Assembly: GCF_024979255.1 (NCBI RefSeq)
Contig: NZ_JANLCN010000016.1
Coordinates: forward strand, 38,378 to 102,377
Reading direction: 5' to 3'
Source of the DNA: Herbiconiux moechotypicola
Lineage (GTDB): Bacteria; Actinomycetota; Actinomycetes; Actinomycetales; Microbacteriaceae
DNA length: 64,000 nucleotides
In this document: positions 18,423 to 27,477 of the stretch, piece by piece
Layout: every line of letters begins with the position of its first letter
Position numbering within the stretch: the stretch's first letter is position 1
Made by a program: the position numbers and the translations under genes
Notes under the pieces: model-generated
What the model saw: the letters and a program-made list of their open reading frames with translations, nothing else
Told to the model about the DNA's origin: nothing
Databases searched by the model: none

Positions 18423-19601
18423 ATGCGCAGCACCCGAAGCCGGCTCGTCCTCGCAGCCGGACTGGTCGCCACGACCGCGGTCGCACTGACCGCCTGCAGC
18501 AGTGGCACCTCGGCCGACACCGAGTCCACCGCATCCGCCGACCTCACCGTGGGCTCGGTCGACCTGGCGGCCGCCGGCTGTCCGGCCACCGTGGTCATCC
18601 AGACCGACTGGAACCCGGAGGCCGAGCACGGTCACCTGTACCAGATGCTCGGTGACGACTACACCATCGACGCCGACAACAAGCTGGTCTCCGGCCCGCT
18701 GATGTCGGCCGGTGAGTACACCGGCGTCGACGTCGAGATCCGCTCCGGCGGCCCGGCCATCGGCTTCCAGACCGTGTCGAGCCAGCTCTACACCGACGAC
18801 GACATCCTGCTCGGCTACGTCTCCACCGACGAGTCGATCCAGCTGTCGGCCGACATGCCCACCACCGCCGTGTTCGCGCCCCTCGACATCAGCCCGCTGA
18901 TGATCATGTGGGACCCGGCCACCTACCCCGACGCCGAGACCGTGCAGGACATCGTCGCCGACGGCGCCGTCATCCGCTACTTCAGCGGCTCGGCCTACAT
19001 GGAGTACCTCCTCGCCGCCGGCATCGTGCCGCAGGCTCAGGCCGACGGCTCGTACGACGGCACCCCGGCCTCCTTCGTGGCCGCGGGCGGCAAGGATGCG
19101 CAGCAGGGCTTCGCCTCCGCCGAGCCGTACATCTACGAGAACGAGGTCGCCGACTGGGGCAAGCCCGTCAACTACGAGCTCATCAACGACACGGGCTACC
19201 CCTTCTACATGTCGTCGATGGTCACCCGCACCGGTGACCTCGAGGCCAACAGCGAGTGCCTCTCGGCTCTCGTGCCCGTGCTGCAGCAGGCCGAGGTCGA
19301 CTACTTCGCCGACCCCGCCAAGACCAACGCGCTGATCCTCGACCTGGTCGACCAGTTCGACACCGGCTGGGTGTACTCGCAGGGCGTCGCCGACTACTCG
19401 GTGGAGACCATGCTCTCCGAGGGCATCGTGGGCAACGGCCCGAACGACACCATCGGTGACTTCGAAGACGCCCGCGTCTCCGAGCTCTTCGACAAGGTCG
19501 TTCCGATCTTCGAGGGTCTGGGCACCGCTCCGGCCGAGGGTCTGACCGCCGAAGACCTCTACACCAACGAGTTCATCGACACCTCCATCGGCCTCCAGTA
19601 G
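18423..19601 (+). CDS. ABC transporter substrate-binding lipoprotein
   Basis: This 392-residue protein has a signal peptide and a lipobox LTAC, with the acylated Cys at about residue 25. The mature domain is distantly like nitrate/sulfonate/NMT1-type binding proteins but somewhat divergent. An AAGGAGATG sequence just upstream of the ATG is a strong ribosome-binding site. It completes the importer of the CodA-like operon and is followed by a 17-bp hairpin. The ligand is unknown; a small nitrogen heterocycle is inferred from the neighbouring deaminase. Confidence 0.84.
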   Translation: MRSTRSRLVLAAGLVATTAVALTACSSGTSADTESTASADLTVGSVDLAAAGCPATVVIQTDWNPEAEHGHLYQMLGDDYTIDADNKLVSGPLMSAGEYTGVDVEIRSGGPAIGFQTVSSQLYTDDDILLGYVSTDESIQLSADMPTTAVFAPLDISPLMIMWDPATYPDAETVQDIVADGAVIRYFSGSAYMEYLLAAGIVPQAQADGSYDGTPASFVAAGGKDAQQGFASAEPYIYENEVADWGKPVNYELINDTGYPFYMSSMVTRTGDLEANSECLSALVPVLQQAEVDYFADPAKTNALILDLVDQFDTGWVYSQGVADYSVETMLSEGIVGNGPNDTIGDFEDARVSELFDKVVPIFEGLGTAPAEGLTAEDLYTNEFIDTSIGLQ

Positions 19602-19613
19602 TCCGATTCCCGT

Positions 19614-19652
19614 GAGCGAGGCATCGGCTCCCCGTGAGCCGGTGCCTCGCTC
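19614..19652 (+). terminator. Hairpin after the binding-protein gene
   Basis: GAGCGAGGCATCGGCTC (19614-19630) pairs with GAGCCGGTGCCTCGCTC (19636-19652) with one G-U-compatible mismatch and a 5-nt loop. There is no T-tract. It may be a partial terminator or an mRNA-stabilising hairpin that raises binding-protein expression over the downstream enzymes. Confidence 0.6.
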
Positions 19653-19718
19653 CACGAGAGCCCGCACCATCCGCATCAGCCCGCACCACCCCGTACCACC
19701 CGTACCAAAGGAAGCGCC

Positions 19719-21050
19719 ATGACCGCCACCGCCGACCAGATCGCCGCACTCGCCGAGGAACTCGCCGGAATCCTCGGACCGCGAGGTGTCACCACCGAAC
19801 TCCGGGGCCGCGAGAAGGCGTCGGTCGACGGCGCGAAGATGTCGCCCATCCTCGCCGAGCAGCTCCCCCTGGGGCTCGCCGACCTGGTCGCCTTCCCCGC
19901 CGACGCCGAGCAGATCGCCCAGACCGTCGCCGCCGCTGTACGCCACGGCGTCTCGGTCACGCCGCGCGGCAAGGGCACCGGCAACTACGGCCAGGCCATC
20001 CCGATGCAGGGCGGCCTGGTGCTCGACATGTCGAAGGCCCGCGCCATCGTCGAGGTGGGCGAGGGCTACCTCACCGCCGAGGCCGGCACCCCCATGATCA
20101 CCATCGAGCAGGCCGCCCGCGACGCGGGCCAGCAGGTTCTGATGTACCCCTCGACCGCACAGTCCTCCATCGGCGGATTCCTCTCCGGCGGCTCCGGCGG
20201 CACCGGCTCGATCAAGCACGGCAGCAACATGAGCGGCGACTACGTGCTCGCCCTCGACGTCGTCTACGCCGACGGCGAGCCCGGCCTGGTGCACGTGGAG
20301 GGCGAAGAGGCCCAGCCCTACGTGCACACCTACGGCACCGCCGGCATCATCGCGCGCGCCACCATCGCCCTGGAGCCCCTGCAGGAGTGGGTGGGCTTCT
20401 ACGCCAGCTTCCCCGCCTTCGACGACGCCACGAGCGTCATCCGCCAGATCGGCTGGCTCGAGCCCACCCCGCGCCTGGTCTCGGCCGACCTGCCCACCAT
20501 CGCCAACGCCCTCCCCGCCGACACCGCCATCCCGAAGGACCGCGCGTCGCTGCGCGCCATCCTCGACCCCGCCACGATCGAGGCCGCCACGGCGCTCGTC
20601 GAGGGCGCCGGGGGCCGCGTGGAGGAGGTGCGCGAGGGCCCGCAGGCCACCGTCAAGATCTCGATGATCAGCTACAACCACCCGATCGAGTGGCTGCAGA
20701 AGTCCTCCGACCAGACGTACTTCCACGTGGAGGTGTCCGGTGCCGCCCTGGTCGAGCGTCTCGACGAAGTGCATCAGGCCTACCCCGGCGCCATGCTGCA
20801 CATCGAGGCGCAGCGCGACCACCCGATCGGGATGCTCGCCGCCCCCTACGTGAGCCCCGAGGAGGTGTACGCCGGGTTCGACCGCCTCACCGCCATCGAC
20901 GTGGGCTACCACAGCCCGCACCAGTGGTTCGTCGACTGGAACGTCGAGCGCACCCGCGACCTCGCCGCCACCACCGACCCCTCGGGCCTGCTCAACCCGG
21001 GCAAGCTGCCCGAGCCCGGCACTGAGTCGACCGCGGGGAAGAAGGCATGA
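19719..21050 (+). CDS. FAD-linked oxidase, VAO/PCMH (GlcD-like) family
   Basis: This 443-residue flavoprotein has an N-terminal FAD-binding type 4 domain. The FAD pyrophosphate loop reads PRGKGTGNYGQA near residue 85, with SIGGFLSGGSGGTGS near 150. The C-terminus ends in TDPSGLLNPGKLP, the usual GlcD/VAO terminal signature. It lacks the N-terminal His attachment seen in bicovalent members. The start has an AAGGAAG ribosome-binding site. Lying between importer and hydrolase genes, it probably oxidises the imported or deaminated heterocycle. The precise substrate is unknown. Confidence 0.82.
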   Translation: MTATADQIAALAEELAGILGPRGVTTELRGREKASVDGAKMSPILAEQLPLGLADLVAFPADAEQIAQTVAAAVRHGVSVTPRGKGTGNYGQAIPMQGGLVLDMSKARAIVEVGEGYLTAEAGTPMITIEQAARDAGQQVLMYPSTAQSSIGGFLSGGSGGTGSIKHGSNMSGDYVLALDVVYADGEPGLVHVEGEEAQPYVHTYGTAGIIARATIALEPLQEWVGFYASFPAFDDATSVIRQIGWLEPTPRLVSADLPTIANALPADTAIPKDRASLRAILDPATIEAATALVEGAGGRVEEVREGPQATVKISMISYNHPIEWLQKSSDQTYFHVEVSGAALVERLDEVHQAYPGAMLHIEAQRDHPIGMLAAPYVSPEEVYAGFDRLTAIDVGYHSPHQWFVDWNVERTRDLAATTDPSGLLNPGKLPEPGTESTAGKKA

Positions 21051-21823
21051 GCCGCCGCCTCGTCGAGCTCTCCGGCACCGCCGCCGCCGCAGCGCTCTCG
21101 CCTGACTCCGTCGTCGTGCTGCCCACCGGAGCGATCGAGTTCCACGGCCCGCACCTGCCGCTCATGACCGACTTCCTCATCGCCGACAGCATCGCCAACG
21201 CCTCCGTCGACGCCGCGGCCGCCGCCGGGCAGGACGTCTGGATCCTCCCGACCCTCGCCTATACCAAGTCCGACGAGCACCACTGGGCGCCCGGCACGAT
21301 GTGGATCAGCTGGGACACCCTCATGCAGACGGTCGTGGAGCTCGGCAACTCGATCGCCGCGACGCCCGCGAAGAAGCTGGTCTTCTTCAACGGCCACGGC
21401 GGCAACGTGGCCCTGCTGCAGGTGGCGTGCCGCGAGCTGCGCCGCCGCTTCGGGCTGGAGACCTTCCTCATGGGCGCGACCGTCCCCGCTGGATCGCACG
21501 ACGGACCCGAGGAGCTCGGTCTCGGCATCCACGCCGGGCACGCCGAGACCTCGCTCGTGATGCACCTCCGGCCCGAGCTCGTCGACCTCGGCCTGGCCGA
21601 GCGCAGCGTGCCCGAGCACCTCGCGGAGTTCGAACACATCGGCTTCAAGAAGCGGGTGACCTTCGGCTGGCTCTCGAACGACTTCGGCACCAACGGCACG
21701 CTCGGCGACCCCACGGGTGCCACGGCGGCCTACGGCGAGCAGTTGTTCGACGCCGCCGTGGTGGAGGCCGTGGCCGCGTTCGAGGAGATCGCCCGGTTCA
21801 GCCACGACGGGAGCGCCCGATGA
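21047..21823 (+). CDS. Creatininase-family metallohydrolase
   Basis: This 258-residue enzyme shows family metal ligands in PTGAIEFHGPHLPLMTD (Glu31, His33, Asp42), NGHGGN (His117) and HAGHAETS (His162, Glu167). The NGHGGN form is that of the wider family, including MftE peptidase and the riboflavin/F420-pathway deformylase ArfB, rather than the NGHYEN form of true creatininase. It should hydrolyse an amide or cyclic amide. ATGA overlaps join it to the oxidase and the PNPOx-like gene, so it probably opens or trims the ring product of those enzymes. Confidence 0.83.
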   Translation: MSRRLVELSGTAAAAALSPDSVVVLPTGAIEFHGPHLPLMTDFLIADSIANASVDAAAAAGQDVWILPTLAYTKSDEHHWAPGTMWISWDTLMQTVVELGNSIAATPAKKLVFFNGHGGNVALLQVACRELRRRFGLETFLMGATVPAGSHDGPEELGLGIHAGHAETSLVMHLRPELVDLGLAERSVPEHLAEFEHIGFKKRVTFGWLSNDFGTNGTLGDPTGATAAYGEQLFDAAVVEAVAAFEEIARFSHDGSAR

Positions 21824-22506
21824 GCGGCGAGGCGACGGACACCCCGCGTCCCGGTGCCGCCGGCGTCTTCGCCGACACCACCGCGGCACCCGTCGTCACC
21901 CGCAGCCCTTCGGCCGAGGCCGCGTCGACCGGTATGGCGCCCGACCCCTTCGCCCTGCTCGCCGACTGGCTGCCCGCCAACGACGACCCCGCGCGCCCCC
22001 TGATGACGCTCTCGACCGTCGCGTCGAGCGGGTATCCGGATGCGCGCACGGTGCTGCTGAGCGAGTTCGGCCCCGAGGGCCTGTACTTCCACACCGACTC
22101 GCGATCGCGCAAGGTGCTCGACGTCACGGCCACGCCGCGTGCGGCGCTGACGATGGTGTGGCCCGGCCGACAGCTCGTGGTGCAGGGCGACGTGTCGCGC
22201 GCCTCCGCCGAGGAGCAGACCGCGGCCTACGGGCGGCGTTCGCGCTACCTGCAGATGCTCGCGTGGCTCAACACCGACGACTTCGCGGCGCTGCCGCTCG
22301 AGGAGCGACTCGCCACCTGGGCGGCCTTCGGCGAGCAGCATCCTGACGGCTCACTCGAAGCCCCCGGCACCTGGGCGGGTTTCGTGGTCTCGCCGGTGCG
22401 CATCACGTTCTGGGAGGGCCGTCCCGACACCGCGGGCATCCGCACCGAGTTCACCCGCGCATCCGGTGCCGGAGACAGCTGGGGGTGCGGGGTCATCGCC
22501 GGCTGA
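21820..22506 (+). CDS. Pyridoxamine 5'-phosphate oxidase-like flavoprotein
   Basis: This 228-residue protein has the split-barrel FMN fold of PdxH-type oxidases: PLMTLSTVASSGYPDARTVLL and FHTDSRSRK in the FMN-binding region. The N-terminal 35 residues are low-complexity. The C-terminus ends soon after ITFWEGRP and lacks the terminal RLxP element of genuine PdxH, so a catabolic flavin role is more likely than vitamin B6 synthesis. The ATG overlaps the creatininase-family stop (ATGA). A perfect inverted repeat spans its stop codon and probably terminates the operon. Confidence 0.75.
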   Translation: MSGEATDTPRPGAAGVFADTTAAPVVTRSPSAEAASTGMAPDPFALLADWLPANDDPARPLMTLSTVASSGYPDARTVLLSEFGPEGLYFHTDSRSRKVLDVTATPRAALTMVWPGRQLVVQGDVSRASAEEQTAAYGRRSRYLQMLAWLNTDDFAALPLEERLATWAAFGEQHPDGSLEAPGTWAGFVVSPVRITFWEGRPDTAGIRTEFTRASGAGDSWGCGVIAG

Positions 22507-22527
22507 GCCGGACGACCCCGCACCCCC
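22481..22527. terminator. Bidirectional hairpin spanning a stop codon
   Basis: GGGGGTGCGGGGTC at 22481-22494 is perfectly complementary to GACCCCGCACCCCC at 22514-22527. A small inner GCCGGC/GCCGG pairing encloses the TGA at 22504-22506. It sits between the PNPOx-like gene and the convergent SHOCT gene and can serve both strands. Confidence 0.7.
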
Positions 22528-22542
22528 GGGTGCGCCTCGCGA

Positions 22543-22938
22543 TCAGGCCTGGTGGGCCAGCGCCTTCGCCTTGAGCAGCTCGTACTCGTCCTGCGTGATG
22601 GTGCCCGCGTCGAGCAGCGACTTCGCCTTGGCGATCTCGTCAGACGGGCTCGAGCCCGCCACGGTGCGGATGTAGTCGTCGGCGGCGGTCTGCGCCTGCT
22701 TCACCTCTTTGTTCTGGCGCTCGGCCATGCCGCGACCACGCGCGATGAGGTAGACCAGCGCGGTGAGGAACGGCACGAAGATGAGGAACAGGATCCACAG
22801 CGCCTTCCACCACCCGTTCAGCTTGTGATCGCGGAACAGGTCGCCGATGATCGCGAACAGCGCCATCAGGTAGGCGATGAACACGAACGCCCACAGGAAC
22901 CAGCCGATGACGTCCCAGAAATTGCCCCAGAAGCTCAT
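22543..22938 (-). CDS. Small membrane protein with PLDc_N-like and SHOCT domains
   Basis: This 131-residue protein has two membrane segments (about 10-32 and 45-66) in a phospholipase-D-nuclease-N-terminal-like arrangement. A charged linker follows, then a C-terminal SHOCT motif near residues 100-128 (AKSLLDAGTITQDEYELLKAKAL). SHOCT is an oligomerisation or binding module found in many bacterial membrane proteins, and function is otherwise unknown. The gene stands alone, convergent with the preceding operon and 82 bp downstream of the decarboxylase promoter side. Confidence 0.8.
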   Translation of the reverse strand: MSFWGNFWDVIGWFLWAFVFIAYLMALFAIIGDLFRDHKLNGWWKALWILFLIFVPFLTALVYLIARGRGMAERQNKEVKQAQTAADDYIRTVAGSSPSDEIAKAKSLLDAGTITQDEYELLKAKALAHQA

Positions 22939-23020
22939 GATGATGATGAACCTTTCAGTGCGCCCACGGTCGGGTGCGGGTGCTCCCCCGGGTTCCTGAA
23001 TCGGTCCCCCGGATGCGATT

Positions 23021-24742
23021 CTAGGGCTTGACAGACGCCGCTTTCGCTGCAGCGGCAGAGATCGCCTGGGTGAGCTCGGTGAGCAGGCGCGGGGAGTCGA
23101 GCGCCGGCAGCACGACCTCGATCAACACCGCCTTACCCGTGGTCTCCTGTGCCGTGGCGAGTGCGGCCGCGAGCTCGTCGTCGGTGCGCGCCGTGGCCGT
23201 CACGATCCGGTCGGCCGCCCCGAACGCCGCCGGCACGAGGGTCCAGTTCCAGGGCGTGATGTCCTGGTAGACCGCTTCGGGGCTCTGGATCTTGCGCTCG
23301 ACCGTGTACCCGTCGTTGTTGAGCACGAACACCACCGGGGTGAGGCCGCGATGCAGGATGGTCGCGAGCTCCTGCACGGTGAGCTGCGCCGCGCCGTCGC
23401 CGACGAAGAGCACGGCGCGGTGGTCGGGCTGGGCCACGCAGGCGCCGAGCGTGGCGGGGATGGTGTAGCCGATGGCCGACCACACCGGCTGGCCGAGCAG
23501 GGCGGAGTCGTCGGGCAGCACCAGGTCGAGCGCGCCGTAGAAGGAGGTGCCCGCATCCGCCACCACCGTCGTGCCGGGCTGCAGCCACTCCTGCACGGCG
23601 GCCCAGAAGTGGGCCTGGGTGAGTGCGCGGCCCGGCACCACCTCGGGCGCCTCGGGCACGGGCGGGTGGCCGACAGGTTCGACCGCCGGGCGGTGGGAGT
23701 CGCCGAGCACCCGGTGCAGGGCCGCCAGCGAGTCGGTGAGCCGCACCCCGTAATAGGTGGTGTCGGCGATGCGGGCGGTGGTCAGGCCCAGTTCGATCGC
23801 CGCGTCTTCGTCGAAGCGCTGGGTGAAGAACCCGGTGAGGAAGTCGCTCATCACCGTGCCGGCGAGCACCAGCAGGGGCGCGTCGTCGACCGCCTCGCGA
23901 GCCTCGTCGATGCGCGTGAAGGCACCCATGTAGGTGCCGAGCGAGGCCGGGTGCGACTCGTCGAGCACCGCCTTCGACATGTTCTGGGCGGCCACGTACA
24001 CCCCGTCGTGGTCGGCGATCGAACGGATGAGCGGTTCCAGTCCGGTGCGGTGCACCTGCGGTCCGACGAGAAGGGTCACCCGCGACTGCGCGGCCACGGC
24101 CTCGGCGAGCGCCTCGGTGAAGCGCTCCAGCTCGCCGAGGTCGGAGCGGGCGGGCACGAGCGGGGTGCGCAGGTTGGCGGCGTGCACCGGCGCGATCGCG
24201 ACATCGGCGGAAATGCCGAGGTAGACGGGCTTCGACTCGCGGAGCGCGGTCATGAGGGCCGCGTCGATGTCGCGCGTGGCCGACGCCGCGCGCAGGAGGG
24301 TGGCCGAGGCGGTGACCTCGCGGTAGGCGCGGTAGAAGTGCTCGTAGTCGCCGTCGATAAGGGTGTGGTGCAGGTGGAGGCCGGCCGCCTTGGCGCTGGT
24401 CGACGGCATGCCGGTGATCTTCACCACGGGCACGTCTTCGGAGTAGCTGCCGGCCACCCCGTTGATGGCCGAGAGCTCGCCCACACCGAAGGTGGTGACG
24501 AGCGCGCCGATACCGCGGGTGAGGCGGGCGTAGCCGTCGGCGGCGTAGGCGGCGTTGAGCTCGTTGGCCGTGCCCACCCAGGTGAAGCCGTCGACCGTCA
24601 CCATCTGGTCGAGCAGGCTGAGGTTGAAGTCGCCCGGGAGCCCGAACACGTGGTCGGCGCCGAGCTGCACGAGACGCGTGGCGAGGTACTGGCCGACCGT
24701 GACGGTGGGTGCGGTGGGAGCGGTGGTGTGCTGGTCGGTCAT
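23021..24742 (-). CDS. Thiamine diphosphate-dependent 2-oxoacid decarboxylase (IpdC/KivD-like)
   Basis: This 573-residue ThDP enzyme has the full pyruvate-decarboxylase architecture. The N-terminal PYR domain carries FGLPGDFNLSLLDQ and the catalytic Glu in GTANELNAAYAADGYAR. The C-terminal PP domain carries the cofactor motif GDGAAQLTVQEL...NNDGYT. The paired His residues in HHTLIDGDYEHF mark the decarboxylase branch rather than acetolactate synthase. It probably converts branched-chain, phenyl- or indolepyruvate to an aldehyde. It is monocistronic or followed at a distance by unrelated genes. Cytoplasmic. Confidence 0.84.
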   Translation of the reverse strand: MTDQHTTAPTAPTVTVGQYLATRLVQLGADHVFGLPGDFNLSLLDQMVTVDGFTWVGTANELNAAYAADGYARLTRGIGALVTTFGVGELSAINGVAGSYSEDVPVVKITGMPSTSAKAAGLHLHHTLIDGDYEHFYRAYREVTASATLLRAASATRDIDAALMTALRESKPVYLGISADVAIAPVHAANLRTPLVPARSDLGELERFTEALAEAVAAQSRVTLLVGPQVHRTGLEPLIRSIADHDGVYVAAQNMSKAVLDESHPASLGTYMGAFTRIDEAREAVDDAPLLVLAGTVMSDFLTGFFTQRFDEDAAIELGLTTARIADTTYYGVRLTDSLAALHRVLGDSHRPAVEPVGHPPVPEAPEVVPGRALTQAHFWAAVQEWLQPGTTVVADAGTSFYGALDLVLPDDSALLGQPVWSAIGYTIPATLGACVAQPDHRAVLFVGDGAAQLTVQELATILHRGLTPVVFVLNNDGYTVERKIQSPEAVYQDITPWNWTLVPAAFGAADRIVTATARTDDELAAALATAQETTGKAVLIEVVLPALDSPRLLTELTQAISAAAAKAASVKP

Positions 24743-24808
24743 GCCGTCAGCCTTTCGTTCGAGGACGGAGCGCTTGTGGCGCTGATGGGCGACCGCCGGG
24801 GTCGGCGG

Positions 24809-25921
24809 TCACGACTGGAGTGCGAGGCGTTCGGCGACCGTGCCCATGGCCTCGGCGAAGGCGACCTCGGCGCCCGGGTTCGCACCCCCCGAGAGGTCGA
24901 CGCCCACGACGCCCTCGAGCTCGAGCAGCTGCTCGCAGAGCCGGGTGGCCGCGTCGAGGCCGGCGCGCAACGGGTCTGCCGAGGCGAGGATGCCGTCGAG
25001 ATACCCCTCCGGCAGCACGAGGGTGGTGAACGACTTCAGCAGGGCCGCACTGCCGTGGTCGACCACCATCGGTACGCACGCGATGAAGCCGGGCGCCACC
25101 CCGAGATCGTGCGATTCCGCGATGAAGCGCCGCACCGGCTCGACCCCGCCCGCGTGGTTGACGAAGCAGAGGTCGGCCCCGGCCCGCACCTTCTCGGCCA
25201 GACGGGCGGCCCGGCGGTCGGTGGGCGGGGTGGTGGGCGACTCGCCCACCGACACGAGGTGGCCGGCCTGGCGGGCGAGAGCGGCGACCTGGGTGCTGTC
25301 GAGGTCGAAGACCGGGAGCGCATCCGGCCGGTTGCCCGTGGCGGTGTGGTCGCCCGTCACGCAGTGCACACCGGCCACGCCCACGTCGGCGAGCCCGGCG
25401 AGCTCGCCCTCGAGGGCCACGCGGTTGCGGTCGCGGCAGTTCAGGCCGGTCCAGACGGCGAGACCGCGCTCCTGGATGAGCAGAGCGCGGTAGGCCGGCG
25501 GGAACTGCACGCGGCTCCGGCCTGAGTCGCCGGCGAGGGTCGCGTCGACCCGGCCTGCCAGGGCGTCGGCGCACTCCGCGAGGGAGGCGCGGTCGAGGGG
25601 CCGGCCGGGGAAGTCGGCGATGACGATCTGGCGCGTGGCGAGGAGCTCACGCAGGCGGGCGGCACCGGGCTGCGGCGCGACCGCGATCTCGTGCGCATCG
25701 CCGAGGTGGTGCACCTCGATCCCTGAGGCAGAGGAATCGCCCGTGACCGTGGAGGCGTCGCGCACAGGAGGTGCGACTCCGTGCCAGAGTACCGTGGGCG
25801 TGTCGAGGAAGACGCAGCGGAAGTCGCCCACCTCGCAGCTGCCGTCGAAGTCGACCCCGCCGCAGGGGCCGTACTCCATGTGCTTCGGGCAGGCGGTGCG
25901 GCGCTCGAGTGTCACGCTCAT
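24809..25921 (-). CDS. Methylenetetrahydrofolate reductase-like protein with N-terminal zinc-knuckle
   Basis: This 370-residue protein starts with a Cys-rich segment, CPKHMEYGPCGGV then GSCEVGDFRC (Cys11, 20, 29, 36). It resembles the MTHFR_C zinc domain that usually lies at the C-terminus of atypical MetF proteins. It is followed by a TIM-barrel-like region with MetF-type features: HCVTGDHTATGNRP, FVNHAGGVEPVRRF and GVAPGFIACVPM. The ATG at 25921 is preferred over a GTG six bases upstream. It may be a folate-dependent methyl-transfer or oxidation enzyme rather than a biosynthetic MetF. It is divergent from the allantoinase gene. Confidence 0.68.
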   Translation of the reverse strand: MSVTLERRTACPKHMEYGPCGGVDFDGSCEVGDFRCVFLDTPTVLWHGVAPPVRDASTVTGDSSASGIEVHHLGDAHEIAVAPQPGAARLRELLATRQIVIADFPGRPLDRASLAECADALAGRVDATLAGDSGRSRVQFPPAYRALLIQERGLAVWTGLNCRDRNRVALEGELAGLADVGVAGVHCVTGDHTATGNRPDALPVFDLDSTQVAALARQAGHLVSVGESPTTPPTDRRAARLAEKVRAGADLCFVNHAGGVEPVRRFIAESHDLGVAPGFIACVPMVVDHGSAALLKSFTTLVLPEGYLDGILASADPLRAGLDAATRLCEQLLELEGVVGVDLSGGANPGAEVAFAEAMGTVAERLALQS

Positions 25922-26000
25922 CCGCACATGCTATCCACGGTGAGTGTCGGGGGTGTTTCAGGCGCGCACCGCTGTCGGCGGCGGCGTCTAGGGTGGTCGC

Positions 26001-27353
26001 ATGACCAGCTACGACTTGGCCGTGCGCGCCCGATCCGTGTTCGTCGACGGCGGATGGCGGCCGGCCACCGTGGCGGTGCGCGACGGGATCGTCGCCGCCG
26101 TCGCCGACTACGACGAGGAGGTGCCCGCCCACGAGGTGGTCACCCTGCCCGAGGGTCAGGTGCTCATCCCCGGCATCGTCGACACGCACGTGCACGTGAA
26201 CGAACCGGGGCGCACCGAATGGGAGGGCTTCGGCACCGGCACCCGCGCTGCCGCCGCCGGTGGCGTCACCACCATCGTCGACATGCCGCTCAACAGCATC
26301 CCGCCCACCACCACCGTGGAGGGGCTCGCGGTCAAGCGCGAGGCCGCCTCGCCGCAGGCGAGCGTCGACGTGGGGTTCTGGGGCGGAGCCGTCCCCGCGA
26401 GTCTCGGCGCGCTCGAACCCGTGTGGAACGAGGGGGTGTTCGGGTTCAAGGCGTTCCTCTCCCCCTCGGGCGTCGACGAGTTCCCGCACCTGTCGACCGC
26501 GCAGCTGCGGGCGGCCCTCGAGGAGATCGCGGGTTTCGGCGGCCTGCTCATCGTGCACGCCGAAGACCCCGACGTGCTCGAGGCCTCCGTCAACCAGGGC
26601 GGCACCGACTACGCCGCGTTCGTCGCGTCGCGCCCCGAGCTGGCCGAGCAGGATGCGATCGGTCACGTCATCGAAGGCGTGCGCGCCACCGGGGCCAGGG
26701 CTCACATCCTGCACCTCTCCAGCGGCCGGGCGCTCGAGGCCATCCGCGCCGCCAAGGCGGAAGGGCTGCCGATCACGGCTGAGACCTGCCCGCACTACCT
26801 CAGCTTCTCGGCCGAGCACATCCCCGACGGGGCCACGGCCTACAAGTGCTGCCCGCCCATCCGCGACGAGGCCAACCGCGAACTGCTCTGGGAGGCCCTG
26901 CTCGACGGCACGATCGACCTGGTCGCGAGCGACCACTCCCCCTCCACCGCCGAACTCAAGTTCGCCGGCGACGGCGACTTCCAGGAGGCGTGGGGCGGCA
27001 TCTCGGGGTTGCAGCTGAGCTTCCCCGCCGTCTGGAGCGGCGCGCGGCAGCGGGGCATCCCGCTCGAGCGGGTGCTGGGCTGGATGGCGTCGTCGACCGC
27101 CGCACTCGTCGGTCTGGGGCAGAAGGGCTCCATCGAGGTGGGCGGCGACGCCGACCTCGTGGCGTTCGCGCCGGAGGAGTCGTTCGCGGTCGACGCCCGG
27201 GCACTCGAGCACAAGAACCCGGTGAGCGCCTACGACGGCAGCACCCTGCACGGCGTGGTGCACACCACGTGGCTCGGCGGCACGGTCGTGCACCAGCTCG
27301 GCGTGGCGCCGGGTGCGCCGGCCGGAAAGCTGCTGAGCCGTTCCACCGGGTGA
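26001..27353 (+). CDS. allB: Allantoinase
   Basis: This 450-residue cyclic amidohydrolase shows the AllB metal site: His63/His65 in DTHVHVNEPG, the likely carboxylated Lys150 in FGFKAFLSPSG, TCPHYL with its His, and Asp in ASDHSPS. EPGRTEWEGF and CPHYLSF are allantoinase-typical and differ from dihydropyrimidinase. It hydrolyses allantoin to allantoate in urate breakdown. The urate oxidase gene follows after 124 bp. It is divergent from the MetF-like gene. Cytoplasmic. The other needed steps (HIU hydrolase, OHCU decarboxylase, allantoate amidohydrolase) are all within 6 kb. Confidence 0.92.
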   Translation: MTSYDLAVRARSVFVDGGWRPATVAVRDGIVAAVADYDEEVPAHEVVTLPEGQVLIPGIVDTHVHVNEPGRTEWEGFGTGTRAAAAGGVTTIVDMPLNSIPPTTTVEGLAVKREAASPQASVDVGFWGGAVPASLGALEPVWNEGVFGFKAFLSPSGVDEFPHLSTAQLRAALEEIAGFGGLLIVHAEDPDVLEASVNQGGTDYAAFVASRPELAEQDAIGHVIEGVRATGARAHILHLSSGRALEAIRAAKAEGLPITAETCPHYLSFSAEHIPDGATAYKCCPPIRDEANRELLWEALLDGTIDLVASDHSPSTAELKFAGDGDFQEAWGGISGLQLSFPAVWSGARQRGIPLERVLGWMASSTAALVGLGQKGSIEVGGDADLVAFAPEESFAVDARALEHKNPVSAYDGSTLHGVVHTTWLGGTVVHQLGVAPGAPAGKLLSRSTG

Positions 27354-27360
27354 CCGGCCA

Positions 27361-27377
27361 CGTAAACAGATCGTAAA
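27361..27377. promoter_or_regulatory. Direct repeat upstream of urate oxidase gene
   Basis: CGTAAA occurs at 27361-27366 and 27372-27377, one helical turn apart, in an otherwise very GC-rich 124-bp gap. A short palindrome, GGGGCCGGCCCC, lies at 27382-27393. This could be a regulator half-site pair or part of a promoter. Evidence is weak. Confidence 0.3.
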
Positions 27378-27477
27378 TTCCGGGGCCGGCCCCGCGCATC
27401 CGTTCACCCGTCTCCGCGCGGGGCGGGAGACTGGTGTCGCGCGCCCCAGTCAGACCCGCGCAGTGAGTAGGGAAACC

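Noticed and set aside
21047..21823. Annotation as true creatininase
   Set aside because: It has NGHGGN in place of the NGHYEN motif of characterised creatininase, so only family membership was claimed.
21820..22506. Annotation as pdxH (vitamin B6 biosynthesis)
   Set aside because: The C-terminal dimer/substrate element of PdxH is missing and the gene belongs to a catabolic operon, so only PNPOx-like was claimed.
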